A stretch of 64,000 bases of DNA from Streptomyces albiflavescens. GTDB lineage: Bacteria; Actinomycetota; Actinomycetes; Streptomycetales; Streptomycetaceae. Numbering within the stretch: the first letter of the stretch is position 1; each line of letters opens with the position of its first letter. A program made the translations under genes and the position numbers. Under the pieces are notes generated by a model, which ran no database searches, had not been told where the DNA came from, and was given only the letters and a program-made list of their open reading frames with translations. Shown in pieces: positions 55,600-64,000 of this stretch. The stretch lies in NCBI RefSeq assembly GCF_014645835.1, contig NZ_BMMM01000020.1, positions 62,001 through 126,000 on the forward strand. The letters run 5' to 3'.

Positions 55600-58500
55600 T
55601 CAGGTCCCCGTGAGGCGACCTGCCTCCTCGTCCGCGGTACGGCCGTCCAGCCGGGCGAGCAGCCGGGGCCGGACCTCGTTTCTCTCGGCTCTGGAGAGCT
55701 GCTCGTACATCGCGAGGGCTTCGGCCCAGCAGGTACGGGCGCGCGCGGACTCACCCCGCTCCTCCATGGCGTCACCCAGCACGATCAGCACGTCGGCCCT
55801 GCGCCGGGCACCTCCCACCCGGCCCAGCACGGCGAGTGACTGCTCCGCCTCCGCGGCCGCGTGGGCGGGCCGGCCCGCGCCGAGATGTATCTCGGCCCGC
55901 CGGAAGCGCGCCATGCCCTCCCCGAGGGCCTGTCCGCACTCCTCGTAGATCCCCAGCGCCTGGTCCAACTGCTCCAGGGCCTCGGGAATCTGCCCCGCCG
56001 CGGACAGCGCGAGCCCCAGCGCGTAGCGCGACTCGGCGAGCGCGAGCGTGGCGGCCTCGGAGCCGAGCCGCTCGATGGCCTCCTCGGCGAGCGCCACCGC
56101 GCTGCGGACATTGCGCAGACTCGCCTCCACATGGGACAGCTGGCACAGCGCACTGGCCACACCGAACGGGTTCTCGTCGTCACGGAACCTCGACAGGGCC
56201 TCCCGCAGACAACGGTCCGCCTCCGTGTACCTGCGCTCCTGGAGCGCGATGACACCACGGTCGTACGGTACCCAGGCGCTGGTCACGGGATCGTCGATCG
56301 CCACGGCCAGCGCCAGCGCGCGCTGCGCCTCCGCGTCGGCCTCCCACAGGTTCCCCGCCGTGAGATGGACCGCGGTGAGCGCGGCGCACGCACGGCCCTC
56401 CGCCTGGGCGTCCCGAGCCTCGCGCGCGGCACGCTGCGCCGCGGCCGCCGTGTCCTGGTACTGGCGGAAGTTCCCGGACCCCACGATGTCCTTCACGCTC
56501 CACAACAGATCGATCGACCTGCGCAGTTCGGAGCCGTGGGCGAGCTGGCGGGCGCAGGACAGGATGCACTGCGCCTCGGAGGCCAGCCAGCGCCTGGCGT
56601 CGTCGAGATAGGAGAACTCGACGCCGGGATACCGGGCGGGTTCCAGATGCTCCACGCTGCGGTCACCGGGATGCTCCACCGCGTACACCCCGGTCGCGGT
56701 GGCCAGGTAGAAGTCGAGCAGGCGGGTCAGTGCCGCCCCCCGTTCGCTGGGGGGTTGTTCGTCCCGCTCCGCACAGGCGCGGGCGTACAGCCTGGTGAGG
56801 TCGTGGTAGCGGTAGCGGCCCGGTGCCGCGGCCTCCAGGAAGCCGGTGTCGACGAGCGCTTCGAAGATGTCCTCCGTCTCCTCGGGCAGCTGGTCGAGCA
56901 TGGCGGCGGCCGCGGCGAGTGAGATGTCCGGTCCGTCGGCGAGGCCGACGAGACGAAACGCGCGCGCCTGCGCCGGATCCAGCTGCCCGTACCCCATCTC
57001 GAAAGTCGCCTTGACCGCGAGATCCCCGGCCTGCAGTTCGTCGAGGCGGCGGCGTTCGTCGGAGAGTTTGGCTGCGAGTACGGACACGGTCCAGGTACGG
57101 CGGGCCGCGAGGCGCGAGGCCGCGATCCGGATCGCGAGCGGAAGGAAACCGCAGGCGGCGACCACGTCGAGGGCGGCATGGCGTTCGGCGTCGACGCGCT
57201 CGGCCCCCACGATCCTGGTGAACAGCTGCAACGCCTCGTCCGGACTCATCACATCGAGGTCCACGAGATGGGCCCCGGCCAGATCCACCATGCGGACGCG
57301 GCTGGTGACGAGTGTGGCGCACCCGGGAGTGCTGGGGATCAACGGCCGTACCTGGGCGGCGTCCCGGGCGTTGTCCAGGAGCACCAGCACCCGGCGGTCG
57401 TTCAGGACCGAGCGGTACAGCGCCGAACGTTCCTCCAGCGAGTCGGGGATCGCCGAGTCCTCCATGCCCAGAGCGCGCAGGAAGGAGCCGAGGACCGTCT
57501 CGGGCTCCGCCGCCCGGGCCCCGGTCCCTTGCAGGTCCACGTACAACTGGCCGTCCGGGAAGCTCTGGCGCGCCTGGTGCGCGACGTGCACGGCGAGGGT
57601 GGTTTTGCCGACACCTCCGATGCCCGCCAGGGCGGAGATGGCCATGACGGCGCCAGGTGTGTGGGCAAGGACCTGGCTCAGTTCGCGCACGAAGGCGGCA
57701 CGCCCGGTGAAGTCGGTGACAGTGGCGGGGAGTTGTGAGGGACGTACGACAATCGGCGCCGTCTCGCGGTGCGCCTCGGACGGTTCCGCAAGGCCCGGGT
57801 CGGCTTGGAGGATGCGTTGCTGCAACCTCTGCAGTTCGGCCCGCGGGTCCACGCCGAGCTCGTCGGCGAGCAGGCGTCGGGTGTCCGCGTACACGGCCAA
57901 CGCCTCAGCCTGGCGCCCGCTTCGGTACAGGGAGAGCATGAGCAGCTCGCGCAGGCGCTCGCGCAAGGGGTGGGCGGCGGTGAGCGCGGTGAGCTCCGAG
58001 ACCGCCTCCGCGTGGCGGCCGAGTTCCAGGTCCAAGTCCAGCCTTGTCTCGCAGAGTTGAAGCCGCCACTCCTCCAATCTGACGCGCTGTGCCTCGGCAT
58101 AGGGGCCCGGCACGCCTGCCAGGGGCTCTCCGTTCCAGAGCGCGAGGGCCTTGTTGAACGTGTCACGTGCCTGCGCCCGTTCGCCGGCCGCACGGAGTGA
58201 CTCCGCTTCCGCCACAAGGCGCTGCGCAACCGCCAGATCGACGGAACCAGCCTCGGTGCGCAGCGCGTACCCGCCGGACTCGCTGGCCAGGACACCTGGG
58301 TCGAGCACCTTGCGGAGCCGGGACGCGTACGTGCGAAGGGCTGCGAGGGCCTGGGACGGAGGCTCGTCGCCCCACAGCGCGTCGATCAGCTCGGCGGCTG
58401 TGGCCGTGCGGCCCTCGCGCAGCAACAGGGCGGCGAGCAGGGCCCGTTGCGGCGGCGAGCCGGTGGGCAGCGCCTCCGCGCCGCGCCACGCCCGAACCGG

Positions 58501-59574
58501 ACCGAGCACACTGAAGCGCAGCGTTGCTGTGCCCTCCTCGGGTCGGCCCGGCGGCACGTCCCCGACGGTCGTGTCGGGGACGTGCCACCGGAGCTCCGGC
58601 ATGCGAGGGCTTCCGGGGTCGGGTGGCGAGATCGCCGTCCGCGGCGCTTCTTGCACCCCCCGCCGCATGACATCGGCGCGCCGCGCGGCCTCCGCGAACA
58701 GGGCCCTGACCTCGGCGACATGGCGGTCGTCCTGAGGGCCGCGAGCTCCTTCGCCCTCGACGGCGGCGAGGCTGAGCAGCGCGGCGACCGTCTGCGGATG
58801 GTGCGCCCCCACAGTCGCGGCGGCTTTCTGCGAGGCGACGGCCAGCACGTCCGCGGCGCGTCCCATCCGATCACGGTCTTCGGCGGCCCGCGCGGACTCG
58901 AACTCCGCGGTGGCCAGGGCCACCAGCGCCGACAGGGACTGCGGGTGTTCGCCGCCGAGCAGGCCCACCAGACGGCGGACGGCGCTTTCGAGGTCGTCCA
59001 GCAACGCGTCCGCGTCGTCGTGCCGCCCCTGCCGCCGCGCCGTCGCCGTCAGGACGGAGGTCACCAGAAGGCGTACGTCCAACTCCTCCTCGGTGTTGTC
59101 GACCGCGGCCAGCCGCTCCCGGGCCTGCGCGGCCGCCTCCGCGGCACCCTCGACATCACCCAGCCGGATCTTGAGCGCCGCGAGATTGGCCAGCGTCCTC
59201 GTGGTCGCAGCGCCGCCGCCCGGGTCGAACTGCAACGCCGAAGACAGTACCGTCGCGGCGGCGGCCAGATACCCGCGATCGGCCAGCGTCACCGCCAGCT
59301 GGTTGCGCGAGGCGCTGTCGAGGTTCAGCCCGTCGGTGTCCCACGCCAGCCGGGACGCCACATGCTGGAGGAGCGCCTGCGACGCACTCTGCAGACCGAC
59401 GCCGTCGAGCAGTGCGGTGAGGCGCGCCAAGTCGCGGCTCAGGGCCGGATGGTGCAGCACGCGGTCGTCCGCACGCAGCCGTTCGACGGCGCGGGTGGTC
59501 CGTACGGCGGCCGCGCTCTCGCCCCGCAGTGCGCGGGCGGCGTGGGAGATCGCTTCCTGCCAGACGTCGTTCAT
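55600..59574 (-). CDS. giant SARP-BTAD-NB-ARC-TPR regulator (AfsR-like) with N-terminal helical extension
   Basis: 1324 residues. About 1-340 is an unusual helical, TPR-like region. A SARP winged helix begins near 352 (LRFSVLGPVRAW, LLREGRTATAAELID), followed by the BTAD region to about 600. An NB-ARC NTPase has Walker A GIGGVGKTT at about 652-660 and LVLLDNARD as Walker B. TPR repeats fill about 980-1324 (ALALAVAIDD, GVIALQERRYTEADRCL). It would switch with ATP and bind DNA as in AfsR. ATG overlaps the protease stop (ATGA at 59571). Co-transcription with a trypsin and a trypsin-co-occurring protein points to a conflict system. Confidence 0.9.
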   Translation of the reverse strand: MNDVWQEAISHAARALRGESAAAVRTTRAVERLRADDRVLHHPALSRDLARLTALLDGVGLQSASQALLQHVASRLAWDTDGLNLDSASRNQLAVTLADRGYLAAAATVLSSALQFDPGGGAATTRTLANLAALKIRLGDVEGAAEAAAQARERLAAVDNTEEELDVRLLVTSVLTATARRQGRHDDADALLDDLESAVRRLVGLLGGEHPQSLSALVALATAEFESARAAEDRDRMGRAADVLAVASQKAAATVGAHHPQTVAALLSLAAVEGEGARGPQDDRHVAEVRALFAEAARRADVMRRGVQEAPRTAISPPDPGSPRMPELRWHVPDTTVGDVPPGRPEEGTATLRFSVLGPVRAWRGAEALPTGSPPQRALLAALLLREGRTATAAELIDALWGDEPPSQALAALRTYASRLRKVLDPGVLASESGGYALRTEAGSVDLAVAQRLVAEAESLRAAGERAQARDTFNKALALWNGEPLAGVPGPYAEAQRVRLEEWRLQLCETRLDLDLELGRHAEAVSELTALTAAHPLRERLRELLMLSLYRSGRQAEALAVYADTRRLLADELGVDPRAELQRLQQRILQADPGLAEPSEAHRETAPIVVRPSQLPATVTDFTGRAAFVRELSQVLAHTPGAVMAISALAGIGGVGKTTLAVHVAHQARQSFPDGQLYVDLQGTGARAAEPETVLGSFLRALGMEDSAIPDSLEERSALYRSVLNDRRVLVLLDNARDAAQVRPLIPSTPGCATLVTSRVRMVDLAGAHLVDLDVMSPDEALQLFTRIVGAERVDAERHAALDVVAACGFLPLAIRIAASRLAARRTWTVSVLAAKLSDERRRLDELQAGDLAVKATFEMGYGQLDPAQARAFRLVGLADGPDISLAAAAAMLDQLPEETEDIFEALVDTGFLEAAAPGRYRYHDLTRLYARACAERDEQPPSERGAALTRLLDFYLATATGVYAVEHPGDRSVEHLEPARYPGVEFSYLDDARRWLASEAQCILSCARQLAHGSELRRSIDLLWSVKDIVGSGNFRQYQDTAAAAQRAAREARDAQAEGRACAALTAVHLTAGNLWEADAEAQRALALAVAIDDPVTSAWVPYDRGVIALQERRYTEADRCLREALSRFRDDENPFGVASALCQLSHVEASLRNVRSAVALAEEAIERLGSEAATLALAESRYALGLALSAAGQIPEALEQLDQALGIYEECGQALGEGMARFRRAEIHLGAGRPAHAAAEAEQSLAVLGRVGGARRRADVLIVLGDAMEERGESARARTCWAEALAMYEQLSRAERNEVRPRLLARLDGRTADEEAGRLTGT

Positions 59575-60386
59575 GCGCCGCCCCCGTTCCCCTCGCCGTC
59601 GATGAGCGCTTTCACGGCCATGAACTTGAGCTCGGCGATCTGGGACGGATCGATGAGGCTGCGCTGCGCCCATGCGTCGAGCTGGAGCAGGAGCGCCTCC
59701 GTGCCCACGAACCGGGCGGGCGTCGCGCCGTCCTGGACGGGGTGGTCGCGGTCCGGGGCCGGTGGTCTGAGCACGTCGATGAGGTGGACGACATCGAGGT
59801 GGTCGAAGCGGCGGATCGCCTCCCTGATGGTGGCGGCGAAGAGCACGTTGGCGGCGCGGGCCTCGGCGGCCCGGTCGGGGGCCTGCTCGATGAGGATGCC
59901 GACGACCGCGGGCTGCCGGGTGCCGTCGTCCCCCACCCCCTCGACCGGCCCTCCCGAGTAGCCGGAGTAGTCGCCGAGATGCTGGTCCGCCGTGAGCTGC
60001 AGCGCTTCGATGGTCGCGCCCCCGACGCAGAGATGCTGTGCGGCCCCGGCGCTGACCCGGCCGCTGAGGTGCACGTCGTGCGCGGCGGGCCGGTAGGGGC
60101 CGCGCCAGCGGTCCCCGTCGCGGGCGACGTCGGCCGCGGGGATCGGCAGGGTGACCTGGTGCCCGGCGCCGATCTCGACGAGGGCCAGATCGGCTTCCTT
60201 GTCCTGGCGGCAGACGCGGCCCTCGACCCGCTCCCCGTCGGCCAGTTCGATGCCGACGCTCTCGTCGAGCGACAGGCCGCGCAGACAGTGCAGTGCGGTG
60301 AGCACGAACCGGCGGGTGAGCAGGAAGCCGCCGCCCAGGCGCCGCTGAGCTTGGTAGAGGTCGACCCAGTAGCCCGTGCCCGTCAC
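59571..60386 (-). CDS. intracellular trypsin-like serine protease
   Basis: 271 residues with no signal peptide. The chymotrypsin triad is H33 (VLTALHC), D66 (EADLALVEI) and S144 (GYSGGPVEG). It begins directly in the protease fold (GTGYWVDLYQ) and has an extra C-terminal helical part of about 70 residues, probably for partner binding. The GTG at 60386 overlaps the stop of the upstream small gene (GTGA) and its own stop overlaps the SARP start. Such cytoplasmic trypsins beside NB-ARC proteins are effectors in predicted NTP-dependent conflict systems; SARP cleavage or host protein cleavage are both possible. Confidence 0.88.
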   Translation of the reverse strand: MTGTGYWVDLYQAQRRLGGGFLLTRRFVLTALHCLRGLSLDESVGIELADGERVEGRVCRQDKEADLALVEIGAGHQVTLPIPAADVARDGDRWRGPYRPAAHDVHLSGRVSAGAAQHLCVGGATIEALQLTADQHLGDYSGYSGGPVEGVGDDGTRQPAVVGILIEQAPDRAAEARAANVLFAATIREAIRRFDHLDVVHLIDVLRPPAPDRDHPVQDGATPARFVGTEALLLQLDAWAQRSLIDPSQIAELKFMAVKALIDGEGNGGGA

Positions 60387-60694
60387 GGGTTCCCCGGGGT
60401 GCGCTCCACGGTGAGGGTGACCTCGAACGAGGCCTCCGCGGAAGCCTTGGACAGGATGACCCCGGCCTCGGCCGCGAGGGTCAGACCGAAGGTGACGTCC
60501 AGGCTGGTGATCCGCCAGCCGTCGCGCTCGGGGACCTGCGCCAAGGACTGCTGGGCGATGGAGGAGGCCTGGACGATCGCCTCCTCGATCTCGGCGGCGC
60601 GCTCGCCGAGGGACGACGTCGCCCGTGTTCTGCTGGCGATCTGCCTGTTCCCGGCTGTGTCGAGCGCGACCGTCTCGACCCTGACATCGGCCAT
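60383..60694 (-). CDS. CU044_2847/Trypco1-type trypsin-co-occurring protein
   Basis: 103 residues. The C-terminal half (LDVTFGLTLAAEAGVILSKA, SFEVTLTVER) matches the pattern of the small CU044_2847 family, also called trypsin-co-occurring domain 1. The first half has an amphipathic helix (GERAAEIEEAIVQASSIAQQS). These proteins are nearly always encoded beside trypsin-like proteases in actinobacteria and are thought to regulate or recruit them; the mechanism is not known. First gene of the three-gene operon. ATG with GGGGGAAG upstream. Confidence 0.82.
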   Translation of the reverse strand: MADVRVETVALDTAGNRQIASRTRATSSLGERAAEIEEAIVQASSIAQQSLAQVPERDGWRITSLDVTFGLTLAAEAGVILSKASAEASFEVTLTVERTPGNP

Positions 60695-60837
60695 GACCGT
60701 ACTTCCCCCGTGTGCCCGGCACCTTCGTCGGTGGTACGTGATCTCGGCGAGAGCCTAGTCGCGCGGCTCGGGCGGTGCGACCGCTTCCGTGGACAAGTCC
60801 CGCCCCGGTAAGCCGGCTTGTGTGCGGGCGACCCTGT

Positions 60838-61644
60838 TCAGACGGTCGCCGTGCCCAGGTACGCCTCGCGCACCCGCGGGTCCGCGTGCACCTCCGCGGC
60901 CGTCCCCTCGGCCAGCACCCGGCCCAGGTCGAGGACGACGACGCGGGAGCATAGCCGCATGACGAAGGCGACGTCGTGCTCGACGAGGAGGACCGCGCAG
61001 CCCTCCGTATCCGCCAAGTGGCGTACAACAGCGGCCAGTTGGCTGCTCTCGCCAGCCGTCATTCCAGAGGCGGGCTCGTCCAGCAGCAGCACCCGGGGCG
61101 GGTCGGCCACCGCGCGCGCCAGTTCCACCATGCGGGCCTGTCCCACCGGGAGCGCTCCGGCGAAGACTCCGGTCAGTGCGTCCAGCCCGCAGGAGCGCAG
61201 CACCTCCGCCGCGCGCTCGCGGCGCTCCTTCTCGTACGTCCGCCGGGTGGGCGCCGCGAGGAGATCCGCCGCGAGGCCGCCCCCGCCGCCGCGCCACTCC
61301 TGCGCCACCACCAGGTTGTCGGCCACGGTGAGCTGGCCGAACAGCTGCTGCCGCTGGAAGGTGCGGCGCATTCCGTGGCGGGCGCGCCAGACGGGGGAGC
61401 GGCGGGTGATGTCGGTGCCGTCGAGCAGGACGCGGCCCCCGTCGGGGCGGCGGATGCCCGACAGGGCGTCGAACAGGGTGGTCTTTCCGGCGCCGTTGGG
61501 GCCGATGAGCCCGCAGACCTCGCCGGGGCGCAGGGCGAGGCCGACGCCGTCGAGGGCACGGACGCCGCCGAAACGGACGCCGACACCGACGGCTTCGAGC
61601 ACGGGCGCGTCGCTGATGGCCGGGCCATTTCCTCGGGTGTTCAT
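60838..61644 (-). CDS. livG: ABC transporter ATP-binding protein, LivG type
   Basis: 268 residues. Walker A GPNGAGKTT, then the LivG hallmark RRTFQRQQLFGQLTVADNL, a signature-like LPVGQARMVELARA in place of LSxGxQ, and Walker B VLLLDEPASG with EHD switch histidine. It energises a branched-chain amino-acid (HAAT)-type importer. The ATG at 61644 overlaps the stop of the fusion permease (ATGA). A direct protein duplication (TRGDGPA/TRGNGPA) around the start leaves an in-frame upstream ATG at 61671 as an alternative. Confidence 0.9.
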   Translation of the reverse strand: MNTRGNGPAISDAPVLEAVGVGVRFGGVRALDGVGLALRPGEVCGLIGPNGAGKTTLFDALSGIRRPDGGRVLLDGTDITRRSPVWRARHGMRRTFQRQQLFGQLTVADNLVVAQEWRGGGGGLAADLLAAPTRRTYEKERRERAAEVLRSCGLDALTGVFAGALPVGQARMVELARAVADPPRVLLLDEPASGMTAGESSQLAAVVRHLADTEGCAVLLVEHDVAFVMRLCSRVVVLDLGRVLAEGTAAEVHADPRVREAYLGTATV

Positions 61645-64000
61645 GGCCGGACCGTCCCCTCGGGTGTCCATGGCCGGGAAATCCCTTCGGGCTGCGGCCC
61701 CTGATGTTTCGGCTGCCCGGCCGCGATGCCCAGGTACGCCTCCGTCAGCCGGTCCGCCTCCACCTCGGCGCGCGACCCACACCAGGTCACCCGCCCCTGA
61801 GCGAGATACGCGACGCGGTCGGCGACTCCGAGCACCTCGGTCGCCTTCTCCTCGACGAGGAGCAACGCCGTGCCCGCCTCCTTCAGTTCGACGAGCAGCC
61901 GGAACACCTCGTCGACGACGCGGGGTGCGAGCCCGAGCGACGGCTCGTCGGCGACGAGGACGGTCGGCGGTCGCTGGAGGAGCGGCGCGAGGGCGAGTAT
62001 CTGCTGCTCACCGCCGGAGAGCGAACCGGCGGGGACGGCGCGCCGCGCGGCGAGTTCGGGGAAGCGCTCGTACACGGCGTCGCGGGCGGCTCTGTCCCGC
62101 AGATACAGGGCGAGGTTCTCCTCGATCGTGAGCGCCGGGAAGATCCCGCGACCCTCGGGGGCCAGCACCACCCCGGCGCGAGACCGCCCGACGGCCCGTT
62201 CGCGGGTGGCGTCGCGTCCGGCGACGTACACCTGGCCGCCGAGCGGGCGCAGCAGTCCGGCGGCGACTCGGCAAGTGGTCGACTTGCCCGCGCCGTTGGG
62301 GCCGAGAAGGGCGAGGATCTCGCCGGGGCGCACCATGAGGTCGACGCCGCGCAGGACCGGGGCGCCGTCGTATCCGGCGTGGAGGGAGCGGAGTTCGAGG
62401 GCGGCCTCGGGGGATGGTGGCGCGGCATCGGACACCTCGGCCGTGCGCGTGGCCGTCGCGGCCCGCCGCTGATGCCACCGCGTCGGCACGGCGGCGCAGT
62501 ACCCGTCCGGGTCGTTCGCCAGCGCGAGCCCCGCCAGGCCGAAGAGGATCACCGGAAGGTGGACGGAGTCGGTCACATAGTCGGAGACGAGATGCGGTAC
62601 GAGCGCGTAGACGAGCCCGGCGACGACGGCGAACTGGGGGCGCCGTACCCCCGCCGCCACGACCACCGCGAGCCAGATCAGCCCGGTCATCGCGGTGAAG
62701 TCGGTCGCGGTGATACGGGTGCTGTAGGACGCGTACATCACGCCGCCGAAGCCCGCGAGCCCCGCCGACAGTGTGAACAGCATGAGCTTGGTGCGGATCA
62801 CCGATACGCCCGAGGCCATCGCCGCCGCCGGAGCCGAGCGGACCGCGAGCATCGCGCGCCCGGACGGCGAGTCCCGCAGCGCGCTGAGCGTCGCCACGAC
62901 CAGCGCGAGGAGCACGATCATCGCCACGCCCATCGCGCGGTCGTCGCCCAGGTCCACCGGTCCGAAGACGGGGCGCGGGATCGCCCAGCCCGTGTCGCCG
63001 TTTCTCAACCAGCCCATCTGGAACAGGACCTGGTCGGCGAGAAAGGCGAGCGCGAGGGTCGCGAGGGCGAGCGAACGCCCGCCGAGCCGCAGCGCCGGGA
63101 GCGCCACCAGCGCGCCCAGTACGGCGGCCGCGCAGGTCCCGACCACCGTGGCCGCCACGAACGGCCAGCCATGGCTCATCAGCAGCCCGGCCACCAGTGC
63201 CGCGCCCGTCACGAACGTCGCCTGAGCCAGCGACACCATCGCGCCGAGCCCTGTCACCACCGTGAACGAGACGAACACCAGGGAGAGGGCGAGCCCTTGG
63301 GCGAGAATGCCGCTCCAGAAGGGGGTCGTGACCGTGTAGAAGGCGAGGGCGAGCAGCAGCCCGGCGGCAGTCCAGGGGCCCCAGCGCCGTACCCATGACC
63401 GGCCCGCCAAGTAGTCGACCGGCGGTGCGTCGACGGCCGCCGCCGTGCCCGCCGTCCGCTGTCGCCGTGTCAGCACCAGGAGCCCGGCGAAGAGAATCAG
63501 GAAGGGAACGGCCGTACGGAAACCGGTGATCCGCTCGGCGAACGTCGCATAACCGGCGACCAGGTTCTGCAGCACCCCAAGCCCCAGACCGCCGGCGAAG
63601 GCCAGCGGAATGGACGCGAAGCGGCCGAGGACCGCGGCCGTCGCCGAGACGAAGAGGAAGAGCGTGAAGTCGTGGGCGGACAGGCCGAGGAGAGGAGTGG
63701 CGAGGACACCCGCGAGCCCGGCGAGCGCCGACGACAGCATCCAGGCGATCGACGACAGTCGGTCCGCGCTCATGCCGCGCAGCTCCACGAGCGAGCGATT
63801 GTCCACCGCCGCCCGGAGTTTGAGCCCGAGGGGCGTGTGGCGCATCAGGATCCACAGCCCGATGGCGACCACGGCGGTCGCCACCCAGGTGATCAACTGG
63901 TCCGAGTCGACGCCGACACCGTCCATCAGCTGCCACGACTTCGCCGGGCTCGGCCCGACCCCAGGTAGCCCGAACTGGTTCTCGGCGGGTCTGACGGACA
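61641..64000 (-). CDS. fused LivH-LivM-LivF ABC transporter subunit (5' end outside window)
   Basis: At least 786 residues, open to the right edge. The first part is the C-terminal half of a LivH permease (HTPLGLKLRAAVDNRSLVELRG). A LivM permease follows, with about nine helices (SLAQATFVTGAALVAGLLMSHG, in part; SGRAMLAVRSAPAAAMASGV), then a LivF ATPase: Walker A GPNGAGKST, LAPEGRGIFPALTIEENL, LSGGEQQILALAP and VLVADEPSLGLAP. Both permeases and one ATPase are thus one polypeptide; LivG is separate downstream. The substrate-binding protein must lie outside. Substrate (branched-chain amino acids, amides or urea) cannot be fixed. Confidence 0.88.
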   Translation of the reverse strand, partial: SVRPAENQFGLPGVGPSPAKSWQLMDGVGVDSDQLITWVATAVVAIGLWILMRHTPLGLKLRAAVDNRSLVELRGMSADRLSSIAWMLSSALAGLAGVLATPLLGLSAHDFTLFLFVSATAAVLGRFASIPLAFAGGLGLGVLQNLVAGYATFAERITGFRTAVPFLILFAGLLVLTRRQRTAGTAAAVDAPPVDYLAGRSWVRRWGPWTAAGLLLALAFYTVTTPFWSGILAQGLALSLVFVSFTVVTGLGAMVSLAQATFVTGAALVAGLLMSHGWPFVAATVVGTCAAAVLGALVALPALRLGGRSLALATLALAFLADQVLFQMGWLRNGDTGWAIPRPVFGPVDLGDDRAMGVAMIVLLALVVATLSALRDSPSGRAMLAVRSAPAAAMASGVSVIRTKLMLFTLSAGLAGFGGVMYASYSTRITATDFTAMTGLIWLAVVVAAGVRRPQFAVVAGLVYALVPHLVSDYVTDSVHLPVILFGLAGLALANDPDGYCAAVPTRWHQRRAATATRTAEVSDAAPPSPEAALELRSLHAGYDGAPVLRGVDLMVRPGEILALLGPNGAGKSTTCRVAAGLLRPLGGQVYVAGRDATRERAVGRSRAGVVLAPEGRGIFPALTIEENLALYLRDRAARDAVYERFPELAARRAVPAGSLSGGEQQILALAPLLQRPPTVLVADEPSLGLAPRVVDEVFRLLVELKEAGTALLLVEEKATEVLGVADRVAYLAQGRVTWCGSRAEVEADRLTEAYLGIAAGQPKHQGPQPEGISRPWTPEGTVRP

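Noticed and set aside
60755..61297. 180-codon frame overlapping livG on the same strand
   Set aside because: Arginine/glycine-rich shifted frame; livG in the other frame carries all ABC motifs.

Overview
The window is high-GC actinobacterial DNA, almost certainly from a Streptomyces or close relative. Coding frames have strong third-position GC and many GTG starts. Typical streptomycete families are present: an AfsR-type SARP/NB-ARC regulator, an nSTAND-WD40 NTPase, DUF5753-type and MmyB-type XRE regulators, CBM2 cellulases with CebR-type operators, and two interspersed palindromes that look like families common in streptomycetes. I see no rRNA, tRNA, CRISPR array or insertion sequence.

Layout. 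1-4.2 kb: end of a VWA/DUF2201 metallopeptidase-like gene, osmC, and a solitary dnaK paralogue with a degenerate HspR (HAIR-like) site. 4.2-10.8 kb: a complete narGHJI respiratory nitrate reductase operon on the minus strand, with a 57-bp near-perfect inverted repeat covering the narG ribosome-binding site. 10.9-18.4 kb: housekeeping and regulatory genes (two methyltransferases, DUF5753 and MmyB-type XRE regulators, ADP-ribosylglycohydrolase, pterin dehydratase, WYL regulator facing a two-gene unknown operon across a perfect 11-bp inverted repeat). 18.5-28 kb: secreted plant-cell-wall enzymes (PL11; GH48, GH5 and GH6 cellulases with CBM2; two CebR-type operators), with a small gene-poor patch at 20.4-21.4 kb. 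28-38.5 kb: phytanoyl-CoA-type dioxygenase, methyltransferase, GT39-like membrane protein, HTH-nSTAND-WD40 protein, SDR, GH75 chitosanase, tandem ABM-fold protein, aldo/keto reductase.

38.8-55.5 kb is the most striking region. A PQQ biosynthesis set (pqqA, C, D, E; no pqqB) runs by start/stop overlaps directly into secreted CBM35-bearing enzymes (GH105, a Tat protein, GH28, GH29-like, GH27). A second unit (CBM35-GH18, CBM35x2-GH8, CBM35x2-FnIIIx2-PQQ sugar dehydrogenase) starts behind an operator shared with the GH75 chitosanase. Reading these together, cofactor synthesis and its likely secreted consumer sit in one polysaccharide-utilisation locus that couples depolymerisation to periplasmic or extracellular sugar oxidation.

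55.6-60.7 kb: a minus-strand operon of a CU044_2847/trypsin-co-occurring protein, an intracellular trypsin-like protease and a giant SARP-NB-ARC-TPR protein with an extra N-terminal helical region. This resembles the NTP-dependent conflict (immunity-like) systems of multicellular bacteria. 60.8-64 kb: a branched-chain amino-acid-type ABC importer with LivG and an unusual LivH-LivM-LivF fusion that runs off the window.
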